This document shows positions 7,863-14,787 of a stretch of DNA of 55,046 bases, piece by piece; the stretch's first letter is position 1, and each line of letters starts with the position of its first letter. This stretch comes from DATGZX01 sp035296965. GTDB lineage: Bacteria > Planctomycetota > Planctomycetia > Gemmatales > Gemmataceae. The position numbers and the translations under genes were made by a program. The stretch is from positions 1 through 55,046 of the forward strand of contig DATGZX010000044.1 in NCBI GenBank assembly GCA_035296965.1, given 5' to 3'. The notes beneath the pieces are model-generated. The model was not told the DNA's origin and did not search any database. It saw nothing but the letters and a program-made list of their open reading frames with translations.

Positions 7863-8376
7863 AATGGGCAGTGTCGCGGAGCTGCTGCAGGCGGAGATTC
7901 TGAAAGGGATCGTTGCCTCGGGGCTCCGCGCTGCCCCTGTAGTTTACAAAATCGACCTTGAAGCTGCTCGCGGTCAAACTGGCTACGGTGTCGGGCAGCG
8001 CACGAACCGAGGTGATTTCATGAAAGTAAATTTCAACGGTAAGGACTATGGGCTCCAGTTTCAGGAGTACGGCAATGGCCGGCCGGCCATTGTGCTGGTC
8101 GGGCGCCGGGGCGAAACCGCTGCCGTCGCGACGGTGAATGTCCCGGATGTGCAATTGCTGCCTAATCAGGTGCTCATCAAGGACTATTCCGAAAACGAAG
8201 GAATGCTCGCCGCTCTCGAAAAGGCGGGCATCGTCAAGACAACGGGCGTCTCTGTCGGCGGTGGCCATGTATCCATGCCGGTCTGTGAGCTGCTGGTTTC
8301 GGCTCCTGAAAAGTCAAAGGATCGCCGGATCGAATGCAGGGCCAAAGCCCGCGACATGGATTTAGATAAGGGGTGA
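7804..8376 (+). CDS. Hypothetical protein, 190 residues, possible internal start
   Basis: The frame from ATG 7804 begins with a helical segment (QETIEELDEAVLRLARDAE) and continues into a compact alpha/beta region from MKVNFNGKDYGLQF, including AIVLVGRRGETAAVATVNVP and LIKDYSENEGMLAALEKAGIV. An internal ATG at 8021 has a better ribosome site (GAGGTGA), so a 118-residue product is also likely. A core like this is often encoded in mobile elements as an uncharacterised family, but I cannot name it. It ends 3 bases before the excisionase-like gene. Confidence 0.5.
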   Translation: MQETIEELDEAVLRLARDAEMGSVAELLQAEILKGIVASGLRAAPVVYKIDLEAARGQTGYGVGQRTNRGDFMKVNFNGKDYGLQFQEYGNGRPAIVLVGRRGETAAVATVNVPDVQLLPNQVLIKDYSENEGMLAALEKAGIVKTTGVSVGGGHVSMPVCELLVSAPEKSKDRRIECRAKARDMDLDKG

Positions 8377-8379
8377 GTC

Positions 8380-8619
8380 ATGCTCACACCCAAACAGGCA
8401 GCTGCCCGCATCGGTGTCAGCGATTCGCTGATTTACGAGTGGTGCTCCAACGGCGCCCTTCCCCACTACCGCTTTGGCCGGAATGTCGGGAAACGAGGAA
8501 AGATACTGATCGAGGAAACGGAGTTCGAGGCGTTCCTCGCACGTTGCCGGCAGGAAGGGCGGCAAGACGCCGCCCCCCTGCCCCCGCTCAAGCACATTAA
8601 GATGCCGCAGCTCTCCTAG
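8380..8619 (+). CDS. Excisionase-like helix-turn-helix protein
   Basis: 79 residues with a MerR/excisionase-type winged HTH: LTPKQAAARIGVSDSLIYEWCSNGALPHYRFG, then a wing ending KILIEETEFEAFLARCR. Such proteins bend DNA at attachment sites and turn integrases towards excision. It starts 3 bases after the preceding stop. Its last 23 bases overlap the 3' end of the convergent integrase gene, the usual int/xis neighbourhood of an integrative element. Confidence 0.75.
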   Translation: MLTPKQAAARIGVSDSLIYEWCSNGALPHYRFGRNVGKRGKILIEETEFEAFLARCRQEGRQDAAPLPPLKHIKMPQLS

Positions 8620-9664
8620 CAACTTCACGCATGTGCTGGACGTTTCCCGCCAGGTGGGCATAGTGCTGGGACACCATCGATGTATCGACGTGCCCCATGA
8701 GCTCGGCGACATGGGCAATGCCCACGCCGTTGATTAGGGCTTGCGTCGCAAAGCTGTGTCGCATGGTGTAGCTGATAACGCCCGCAAGGTGAGGCAGCTT
8801 CTGTCGGAGAATGCGGAAGCGGCAGCGAACGGAGTTTCGCGTAAAGCCCCGCTTGCTCCGCGGCCCCCGGAAGAGTGGGCCTTCCGGGTATTTCTCCATC
8901 AGCTTGCGGGTCAGCTCCACCATCTCCGGCGTGAGGTAGATGATCCTCGGCCGGCCCGTCCGCTTGGCGGTCTTGTGCTCTTTGAAGATCCAGATGCCGA
9001 GGTCGAGGTTAACGTGAGCGGCTGTTACCTTCCTTACCTCGCCCGGGCGGGCGCCGGTCTCGTGCATCGCGAACACGAAGTCGCGGAACGGCTGGTCGGG
9101 AATCGCTTGCAGGAGCTGCTGCCGTTCCTCGGGTGTCAGGATTCTATCACGATGCCGCTGCGGCGGTTTCTTGACGCTCTTAATCGGATTGGGCTGCAAC
9201 AGCCCTTCGGCATCGGCCCAATTGAAAGCTCGCTTGACGGCAACGATGGCGTTGCGACGGGAGCCATTCCAGCCTGGGTGAGTGTCCAGCCAGCGGGTGA
9301 CGTGCAGGGGCTTGAGGTCCCTCGCCCGCAATGTGCCGTGCAGCTTGCAGAAGTCCTGCAGGTAATCCTTGTAGGCGCGATACGTGTCCTCGGCGTGATG
9401 CTTCTGCGAAAAGTCGAGGAACAGGTCACATACGACGGCAACCCGCAAGTCGGCCGCCTTCGGCAGATTGGCCGGGTCGGTCGCCATCAGGCGGTGATAC
9501 GCCTGCTCGATTTCGTCTGGCGGCATCGGCGGCGGGTCGCCGCGTTTCCGCTTTCGCGGGAGCGGCAGGTCGGATGGGTGCTTGCCGAGGAACTGCTGTT
9601 GCCCGGCGATTTCGACGTACCAGGAATTCGTTGCGGCACGATACCAGGGATGATGCGGACGCAT
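8597..9664 (-). CDS. Tyrosine recombinase (integrase) of a tRNA-Pro-linked element
   Basis: 355 residues from ATG 9664, preceded on the minus strand by GGGAGG; a longer in-frame start at 9904 would overlap the tRNA gene and is rejected. After a WYRAATNSWYVEIAGQ-type N-terminal arm domain come a core-binding SAM-like domain (about 95-170, VAVVCDLFLDFSQKHH...TYRAYKDYLQDF) and the catalytic domain with TGARPGE (first Arg), YTMRHSFATQ (box II, Tyr in place of the first His, Arg present), LMGHVDTSMVSQHYAH (His and nucleophilic Tyr). All essential residues are there, so it should be active. It lies 199 bases from the 3' end of tRNA-Pro, the expected attachment site. Confidence 0.9.
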   Translation of the reverse strand: MRPHHPWYRAATNSWYVEIAGQQQFLGKHPSDLPLPRKRKRGDPPPMPPDEIEQAYHRLMATDPANLPKAADLRVAVVCDLFLDFSQKHHAEDTYRAYKDYLQDFCKLHGTLRARDLKPLHVTRWLDTHPGWNGSRRNAIVAVKRAFNWADAEGLLQPNPIKSVKKPPQRHRDRILTPEERQQLLQAIPDQPFRDFVFAMHETGARPGEVRKVTAAHVNLDLGIWIFKEHKTAKRTGRPRIIYLTPEMVELTRKLMEKYPEGPLFRGPRSKRGFTRNSVRCRFRILRQKLPHLAGVISYTMRHSFATQALINGVGIAHVAELMGHVDTSMVSQHYAHLAGNVQHMREVARRAAAS

Positions 9665-9755
9665 GAGCAGAAGCCTCCCGTTTGTTGAATCACGGGTAAG
9701 CCTGAAGGCTTGCTCAAGCCGGCCCTGCCTGCCACGAACAGGTGGGGCCGGTGCG

Positions 9756-9800
9756 TTTCCTGCATCTAACTCGCAGGGGTTTCCTGCAGAGTTTCCTGCA
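9756..9800. repeat. Three direct repeats TTTCCTGCA between integrase and tRNA
   Basis: Copies start at 9756, 9780 and 9792, spaced 24 and 12 bases apart. Direct 9-mers between an integrase gene and its tRNA target are typical of arm-type integrase or excisionase binding sites; the assignment is inference. Confidence 0.5.
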
Positions 9801-9820
9801 TTCAGTATACCGGCTGAATC

Positions 9821-9856
9821 AAGGGCCTGTCGCAACTCTTTGTTGCGACAGCCCTT
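9821..9856. repeat. Long hairpin 7 bases from the tRNA 3' end
   Basis: AAGGGCCTGTCGCAAC pairs with GTTGCGACAGCCCTT, leaving one bulged base and a 5-base loop. It lies between tRNA-Pro and the TTTCCTGCA repeats. It may end tRNA transcription (no T-run) or form part of the attachment site. Confidence 0.5.
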
Positions 9857-9862
9857 ACAAAG

Positions 9863-9937
<75 letters not shown>

Positions 9938-10042
9938 TGCTTTAGTCCTTCCTGGACTTGAGGTTATTGTTATCACGCGCCCGTGCGGATTGTCAAGGCC
10001 GTGGAAGGAGGTGGCGAGATTTGCATCCGGCGGTGGTTTTCC

Positions 10043-10070
10043 TGTAGCTCAAGCTAAAGCTTGAGCTACA
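10043..10070. repeat. 13-bp palindrome downstream of the GTPase operon
   Basis: TGTAGCTCAAGCT and its exact reverse complement are separated by 2 bases. It lies 29 bases beyond the stop of the minus-strand GTPase gene and may end its transcript, although no T-run follows. Such an AGCT-rich palindrome may be a dispersed genomic repeat. Confidence 0.5.
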
Positions 10071-10098
10071 TCATGGCAGGCGGCGCTGCGGCGGTGAC

Positions 10099-11640
10099 TC
10101 ACTTGCGGTAGTGGTCGCGAACTAGTTTGACGAGCTCTGTCCCGGCGGCCAGGAGTTGGCGGAAGACTTTGCGGGCCTTGCCGGCGTCGGCTTCCGCACG
10201 CAGGCAGCGCAAGAGCGCGACGGCGTGCGCTTCGTCCAGCAGCTCGACCACGGTCGGCAGGAACCACTCCTCCAGGCCGTACACCTTGCCCTCCAGCGTG
10301 CACACCGGCACGCAGCCCGCGAGGTACTCGTTGAGCTGGTCGCGCACCGTCGTCAGGGCTTGCTGGATCTGCTCTTCCTTGGTCCGCTTGGGGTGCTGCC
10401 AATCGTAGGGCGGCGACCATTCCACGGCGGGCGACAGCAGGTCGATGTGCGTCAGCACGCCAAGAATGGGCGGCACCTTCAGATCGGGGCGCGAGGCAAA
10501 CCATTCCTGCAGACCCTTGAGCAAAGCAAGGTCGCCCTGTCGCGCCGGATTGCGCGCGTGCATGACCAGCAAGAGCAGGTCCGATTGCTGGGCGGCATCC
10601 TTCGTGGCTTGCAACTGATCCGCCTTCGGACCAGCATGGCCATAACCCACGGTGTCGAGCAGGATGAATTTGGTCGGAATGCCCACGCGCTGCAGCTCGT
10701 AGCGCGTGAGCTCGCTCGTGGCCGGCAACACGTCGGTGTACGCACGCTGCTCTCCAAGGATGGCATTCGTGAGGCTCGATTTCCCAGCTTTCACCTGGCC
10801 CATGAGCGTGATCGTCACGGAACTAACGGCTTGGCTTGCCTCCTCGGCCGGCACGGACGCCTGGCCATCGGCGCGCTCGCGGCGGACGAGTTCGCGATAG
10901 CGCTGCACGCCGACGCGCAGCCTGCCGCTGTTCACCTCGATCAGGTAAGTGCCGACGCGATGCAGATAGGCTGTGTAAAACCAGATGAGCAGATTCTGCT
11001 GCAACTGCTGCCATGGCCGCGACATGCCCAGGTGCGTCGCGCCATAGCGAATGCCGGTCTCGATGGGCGAAAAGAGCGCGGATACCAGCCAGTAAACCGT
11101 GCTGGCCGTCTGATACCAATCGGCCATCTGGCGAGTCTGGCGCCAGTGATTGATCGTCAGGAGGTGACCGCCCGGCAAGTACTGGTCGACCAGCTCCGAC
11201 AGATCGTGCGCTGCCAGCTCGGTGACGGCGAGGATCTCGGCGATCGTCAAACCGCCGATCGGATCGCTTGCGTCGGGGTGATAGGCGCGCGCGAGTTCGA
11301 GAGCCAGCTCCTGGGCGCTATCCACGTAAAACTGAAAAGTGACCAGCTTTTCGCTATCGAGGCTGGCAGCCGCCTTGGCCCTTGCCTCCACCAGCCGCCA
11401 GGCCAGTCGATCGCGGTCGGTCCAGTGCATGGGCGCACTGAAATCATGGTCGGGGAGTAATTGCTTTCTGCTGTGCCAGTACCATGCCAGGATGTAGGCC
11501 AGCGTCAGGCTGGCTGCCATCGGAATCCAGGCCTTGAATCCCCAGTGTTGATGCCAGAGGAAATACCCGCCCAGGGCCATCAAGACTGCCGGTGGGGCCG
11601 TGAAGAGAAAAACCAGAACGCCTATTCGCCAGCGGCTCAT
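10099..11640 (-). CDS. Membrane-anchored dynamin/Era-like GTPase
   Basis: 513 residues; ATG 11640 behind GAGGAG. Two N-terminal membrane helices (about 7-27 and 34-53) precede a helical region of about 220 residues with a further hydrophobic patch. The GTPase domain follows (about 275-470): G1 GQVKAGKSS, G3 DTVGYG, G4 as THID. The C-terminus is helical. This is the layout of TRAFAC-class GTPases acting at the inner membrane. It is the second gene of an operon with the DUF697-type GTPase (98-base gap). Both have P-loops and hydrophobic segments, so they may act together on membranes; the substrate is unknown. Confidence 0.75.
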   Translation of the reverse strand: MSRWRIGVLVFLFTAPPAVLMALGGYFLWHQHWGFKAWIPMAASLTLAYILAWYWHSRKQLLPDHDFSAPMHWTDRDRLAWRLVEARAKAAASLDSEKLVTFQFYVDSAQELALELARAYHPDASDPIGGLTIAEILAVTELAAHDLSELVDQYLPGGHLLTINHWRQTRQMADWYQTASTVYWLVSALFSPIETGIRYGATHLGMSRPWQQLQQNLLIWFYTAYLHRVGTYLIEVNSGRLRVGVQRYRELVRRERADGQASVPAEEASQAVSSVTITLMGQVKAGKSSLTNAILGEQRAYTDVLPATSELTRYELQRVGIPTKFILLDTVGYGHAGPKADQLQATKDAAQQSDLLLLVMHARNPARQGDLALLKGLQEWFASRPDLKVPPILGVLTHIDLLSPAVEWSPPYDWQHPKRTKEEQIQQALTTVRDQLNEYLAGCVPVCTLEGKVYGLEEWFLPTVVELLDEAHAVALLRCLRAEADAGKARKVFRQLLAAGTELVKLVRDHYRK

Positions 11641-11654
11641 CGACTCTCCTCAAT

Positions 11655-11756
11655 GCGAGGGGAGAGGGTAGAGAAGCGAGGGGACAGATAAGATCGGGCA
11701 AGCGCGATCTTGTTCCTCCGCTCTCTCGCCACTCGCCCCTACTCCCTCTCCCCTAC
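11655..11756. repeat. Imperfect purine/pyrimidine inverted repeat
   Basis: A G-rich purine arm (GGGGAGAGGGTAGAG at its start) faces a complementary CT-rich arm (ACTCCCTCTCCCC), with an AAGATC...GATCTT stem at the tip. It occupies the space between the two GTPase genes and runs into the last codons of the upstream gene. A second region of this design lies at 43981-44147. Confidence 0.45.
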
Positions 11757-12911
11757 TCGGGCGGTCCAGGATTTTTGGGCCAATTCGAGCTGTTCATGGT
11801 AATAGCGGCGCAAATCTTCGGGGTTGGGCACCTGGCCTTGATGGATCGCGCTGTAGTAATAGCAAAACGCCTTGCCCAGGGCAAAAGTGGACGCGGCCGC
11901 CAGCGCACCTCCTGCCACGGAGCCGACGTATGGGATGAACTTCACGACTTCGCGGGCAGCCTGACGGACGATGATGCCAAGCCCCAGCGTACTTGCCAAC
12001 TCCAGGAATCGGCTGGCGGTCAAGGGCTGCCCATAGAGCTTTGCCAGGTGGTAGATCATCTGCGAATTGATGATCGGCAGCAGGAACAGATCGACCCAGG
12101 GGATCGGGATCGCTCCCGCAGCCGCCGCGAGCGTGCTGTAGCCGACGATGTGCGGCAACGTCTGCCGGGCGAAAAGGTCTTGCAGCGTCTTCTTGGCCTC
12201 GTCGAGAGTCAAGAGCGTCTGGCGATACGCGGCCGGCAGGACCTCGAGAAGCGTTTGCTGTAGCGTCTCGCCGCCGTAGGCCGGGTTCGTAAAGCCGTCT
12301 TCCGGCCGAGTGAGATCCACCGCCACCACGCGATCGAACAGGCCGTTGAAGCGGCGCCGCTGTTCTTCGAGGCTCCGCCGCAGGGCCTCCGGCACGACCT
12401 CGGCCTCCGCGGGCGTGCCGAAGGGGTAAGGCTCGGGATGCTGCTGCTGCGGGTACGCTTCATGGAGGCAGGTAAGGATGAGCACGACCGGCCGGCTGCG
12501 CTTCGATTTGCGGATGCGGCGCAAGTGATGCAACATATTCTCCTGGGCGTGATCGAGTGCCTTGACCGTGACCACGATGACATGAGCCAGGTTGTTGAAC
12601 CTGGTCAGATCTTCGTCGGGGTCGTAGCCTGGTTCGTCCATGCCCCGCGTATCGAGAAAGGTGAGCAAGGGAGCTTCGCTGGTCGGGAATTGGTATTCGC
12701 GCGAAAAGGTCGTGCAAGGGCGGAACCCCATGCCGATCTCGGCGTCGTCGGCGCCGGTGAGATAGCGAATGAGAGAGGTCTTGCCGCTCTGCGTCTTGCC
12801 CAGGAGCCAAAACACGGGCACGGGGATGCGGCTGCGCAGGCTTTCGAGGTGCTTTTGAACCTGCCCCTGGCGCTTCTCGGAGGAAAACCATTGACGAAAT
12901 CTATTTAGCAT
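11739..12911 (-). CDS. GTPase with C-terminal DUF697-type membrane domain
   Basis: 390 residues from ATG 12911 (a TTG at 12938 would add 9). G1 is GKTQSGKTS (about residues 38-46), G3 DTRGMDE, and a beta strand PVVLILTCLHE is in the G4 position, where the usual N/TKxD is replaced by TCLHE. From about 235 there are hydrophobic stretches (IVGYSTLAAAAGAIPIPWVDLFLLPIINSQM, then FIPYVGSVAGGALAAASTFALGKAFCYYY) that fit the DUF697 domain of YcjF-like proteins. The altered G4 may relax guanine specificity. It is the first gene of the two-GTPase operon. Confidence 0.75.
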   Translation of the reverse strand: MLNRFRQWFSSEKRQGQVQKHLESLRSRIPVPVFWLLGKTQSGKTSLIRYLTGADDAEIGMGFRPCTTFSREYQFPTSEAPLLTFLDTRGMDEPGYDPDEDLTRFNNLAHVIVVTVKALDHAQENMLHHLRRIRKSKRSRPVVLILTCLHEAYPQQQHPEPYPFGTPAEAEVVPEALRRSLEEQRRRFNGLFDRVVAVDLTRPEDGFTNPAYGGETLQQTLLEVLPAAYRQTLLTLDEAKKTLQDLFARQTLPHIVGYSTLAAAAGAIPIPWVDLFLLPIINSQMIYHLAKLYGQPLTASRFLELASTLGLGIIVRQAAREVVKFIPYVGSVAGGALAAASTFALGKAFCYYYSAIHQGQVPNPEDLRRYYHEQLELAQKSWTARVGERE

Positions 12912-13240
12912 GGCGAACGATAGCCTGATGTCGTGCAAGTTGTCGGCCGGTCTCTATTTACTTTACTGGTTTCGTCAATTTACCGCTTCGCCGTCAACGC
13001 GCGTGCGCCTTCAGGATCGACTATTTTCCCGACTCTTCTATAACCCGGCCCCTTACGGGGCTCGGCTCGCAAGGCGAGCCGAGCCCCGTAAGGGGCCGGG
13101 TGAAGAAGCGCCATCTCCAAAATCAAAAAGAACCAGTCTTGACCTGCCGATGGGAATCGGCTATCCCCCCGCAAGTTGGCGGGAAGGGGCAGGGGGAACG
13201 AGCGCAAAAGCTCGCCAGAACGGCATACGAGAGAGAAAGC
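12912..13240. other. Divergent intergenic region with a large palindrome
   Basis: This spacer separates the minus-strand GTPase operon from the plus-strand methyltransferase. Apart from the palindrome at 13044-13100 I see no gene. An in-frame extension of the methyltransferase from 13100 is poor protein sequence. Confidence 0.5.
13044..13100. repeat. Perfect 27-bp palindrome with a 3-base loop
   Basis: The left arm 13044-13070 (starts CCCGGCCCCTTACGGGG) and right arm 13074-13100 match exactly over 27 bp around AAG. The position between divergent genes argues against a terminator. It looks like a dispersed palindromic unit (REP/MITE-like); only this copy is in the window. Confidence 0.75.
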
Positions 13241-14134
13241 ATGCAAGGCCCGTACCGGGGGAACCTGAGAATCTGGAGCGGTTGGAGCGCAGCCACGCTG
13301 CACGAAGCCCCAGGGACCGTCGGGTTCACGTTGCCTGGTCCGCACCATCCTGCCGAATTTGCCGATCGACTTTATGCCTGCGAGGCGTTGAATCCGGCCG
13401 CGAGCACACCGGCCAAGGATGAAGGCGCCGAGCCTTACACGTTGCAGTGGTTCCTCAATATCGAAAACCAACGCCATAGCCGCCAGGGCCGGTGGATCCC
13501 GCGCTTGCTGGAATTTGCCAAGCATTCGGGAGAGACACTGCTGGGTCTGGGAAACGGCCTGGGAACCGACTGGCTGCAATATGCGCGCCACGGGGCCGAA
13601 GTAATCGTTTGCAGTCCCTCCGCGGAACAGCTCACGTTGATACGGAGAAACTTCGAGCTGCGTGGCCTCAAGGGCCGATTCGTGCATGCCGGTGCGAACT
13701 CTCTCCCGCTCGAAAGCGCCACGATCGACGTGGTCTGCGTGAGCAGTCTGCTCGATGACGTGGTGGAACCTCAGCCTGCGGTGGATGAGATTTACCGAGT
13801 GCTGAAACCAGGCGGTAAGGTGCTGGCGGTGACGCCTGCTCGCTACGATGTCGACTATTGGCGGCGTTGCTGCTTCCCGTGGCAACGCTGGCTGCGAAAG
13901 AATCCGGCGCCGCAAGGAACCCAGCTGGTTCCGTTCAGCCGGCGCGGTCTCCATCGACTCTTCAACCGATTTGTGGAGCATCGCCTCCACAAGCGTCAGT
14001 TGCGCCGCCGCGAGGTGCCGCACTTGTGGCGCTGGGTGCCCTTGCCGGTGCTCGAACGGCTCATGGGACACATTCTCGTGCTGAAAGCCTTCAAGCCGCT
14101 TAGCGCGGCCATCCCCTCACAGCTCGCAGCCTGA
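13241..14134 (+). CDS. Class I SAM-dependent methyltransferase
   Basis: 297 residues from ATG 13241 (GAGAGAAAG upstream). The Rossmann fold is plain: motif I as TLLGLGNGLGTDWLQYARHGAEVIVCSPS (the usual DxGxGxG appears as GLGNGLG), then a post-I acidic region, LPLESATIDVVCVSSLLDDV (motif II-like) and EIYRVLKPGGKVLAVTPA (motif III), typical of ubiE/type 11 methyltransferases. The C-terminal 100 residues are Arg/Trp-rich and may give substrate specificity. The substrate cannot be told from context; it is divergent from the GTPase operon. Confidence 0.8.
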   Translation: MQGPYRGNLRIWSGWSAATLHEAPGTVGFTLPGPHHPAEFADRLYACEALNPAASTPAKDEGAEPYTLQWFLNIENQRHSRQGRWIPRLLEFAKHSGETLLGLGNGLGTDWLQYARHGAEVIVCSPSAEQLTLIRRNFELRGLKGRFVHAGANSLPLESATIDVVCVSSLLDDVVEPQPAVDEIYRVLKPGGKVLAVTPARYDVDYWRRCCFPWQRWLRKNPAPQGTQLVPFSRRGLHRLFNRFVEHRLHKRQLRRREVPHLWRWVPLPVLERLMGHILVLKAFKPLSAAIPSQLAA

Positions 14135-14275
14135 GCGAGGCCTGCGGCGAGTCTTCTCTTCACCACCAATTCACTCGTGCTCCGTCGCCTTCGAGCGCAA
14201 CCGCGAGTTCATCTCGGGACGAATGACGGGGCACCCGCACCTATACTGAAGGCGGTCAAAAATGAGACATCGCCC

Positions 14276-14345
14276 CGTAGCCGCATTCGCCAGAATGCGG
14301 GCGATCTCACACAGTCCCCCCCGCATTCTGGCGAATGCGGCTACG
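14276..14345. repeat. Perfect 26-bp inverted repeat
   Basis: Arms 14276-14301 and 14320-14345 (containing CCGCATTCGCCAGAATGCGG) are exact complements around an 18-base loop. Each arm is itself partly palindromic. It resembles a dispersed repeat or the joined ends of a tiny non-autonomous element. Confidence 0.65.
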
Positions 14346-14362
14346 GACTATTGGCCGTATAA

Positions 14363-14396
14363 CAAAAAAGGGCCCACGAACAAAGTTCGTAGGCCC
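14363..14396 (-). terminator. Intrinsic terminator, minus strand
   Basis: On the minus strand GGGCCTACGAAC pairs with GTTCGTGGGCCC around TTT (one mismatch) and is followed at once by TTTTTT. This is a classical rho-independent signal, yet no minus-strand protein gene lies upstream of it, which points to a non-coding transcript. Confidence 0.7.
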
Positions 14397-14545
14397 ATGC
14401 AGAATTCGAAAATTCGAGGTAGTGGCTCCCAGCGCGAAACGACATCTCAACGCGAGTGTCGCCCAGCCACTACCTCGAATGAGCGCTGTGGAAGAATCCA
14501 CAACTACTCAACCGTAGCCGACAGGGCTATGGTCGGCAAGGCGCG
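14363..14545 (-). ncRNA. Candidate structured small RNA ending in an intrinsic terminator
   Basis: Read on the minus strand, consecutive stems are: GCCGAC...GTCGGC (14517-14537, competing with TAGCC...GGCTA at 14515-14529), TGTGGA AGAA TCCACA complement (14487-14502), a perfect 16-bp stem (ATTCGAGGTAGTGGCT, 14412-14427, with 14465-14480) enclosing an inner hairpin, and the terminator at 14363-14396. There is no ORF. A weak promoter (TTGCCG, 17 bases, TACGGT on the minus strand) overlaps the first hairpin. It matches no RNA family I know; a cluster of repeat elements is the alternative. Confidence 0.4.
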
Positions 14546-14787
14546 CAACCGATCAAGTCCAGCCATTTTCCAATCTACGCGCGCGATGTTAGCGGAGGCG
14601 CCGGAAAGCTCGATCCGGCGGATTGTAAGGGCGCGGCCAAGAGGGCCCGGCGTGCCATTCTGTCCCTACAAATCTTCCGACTCAACCGGCCGGCTTCAAG
14701 GAATGCTCGCCGCCGCGTATACTGGACTTAACGCCTCCGCCACTCCCGGCAGACCACGAATCAGCTCGATGCACAGGCCCCAATGCG

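Larger units (their letters stand above)
14135..14787. other. Palindrome-rich spacer between methyltransferase and kinase
   Basis: 653 bases without a protein gene but dense in secondary structure: a 26-bp inverted repeat (14276-14345), an intrinsic terminator reading leftwards (14363-14396), a 16-bp stem (14412-14480) and two smaller hairpins up to about 14537. Nothing is seen from 14546 to 14787 apart from the probable 5' region of the kinase gene. Confidence 0.5.

Noticed and set aside
10156..11460. 434-codon plus-strand ORF
   Set aside because: Antisense to the membrane GTPase gene, whose frame carries clear G motifs. It is a codon-bias shadow.
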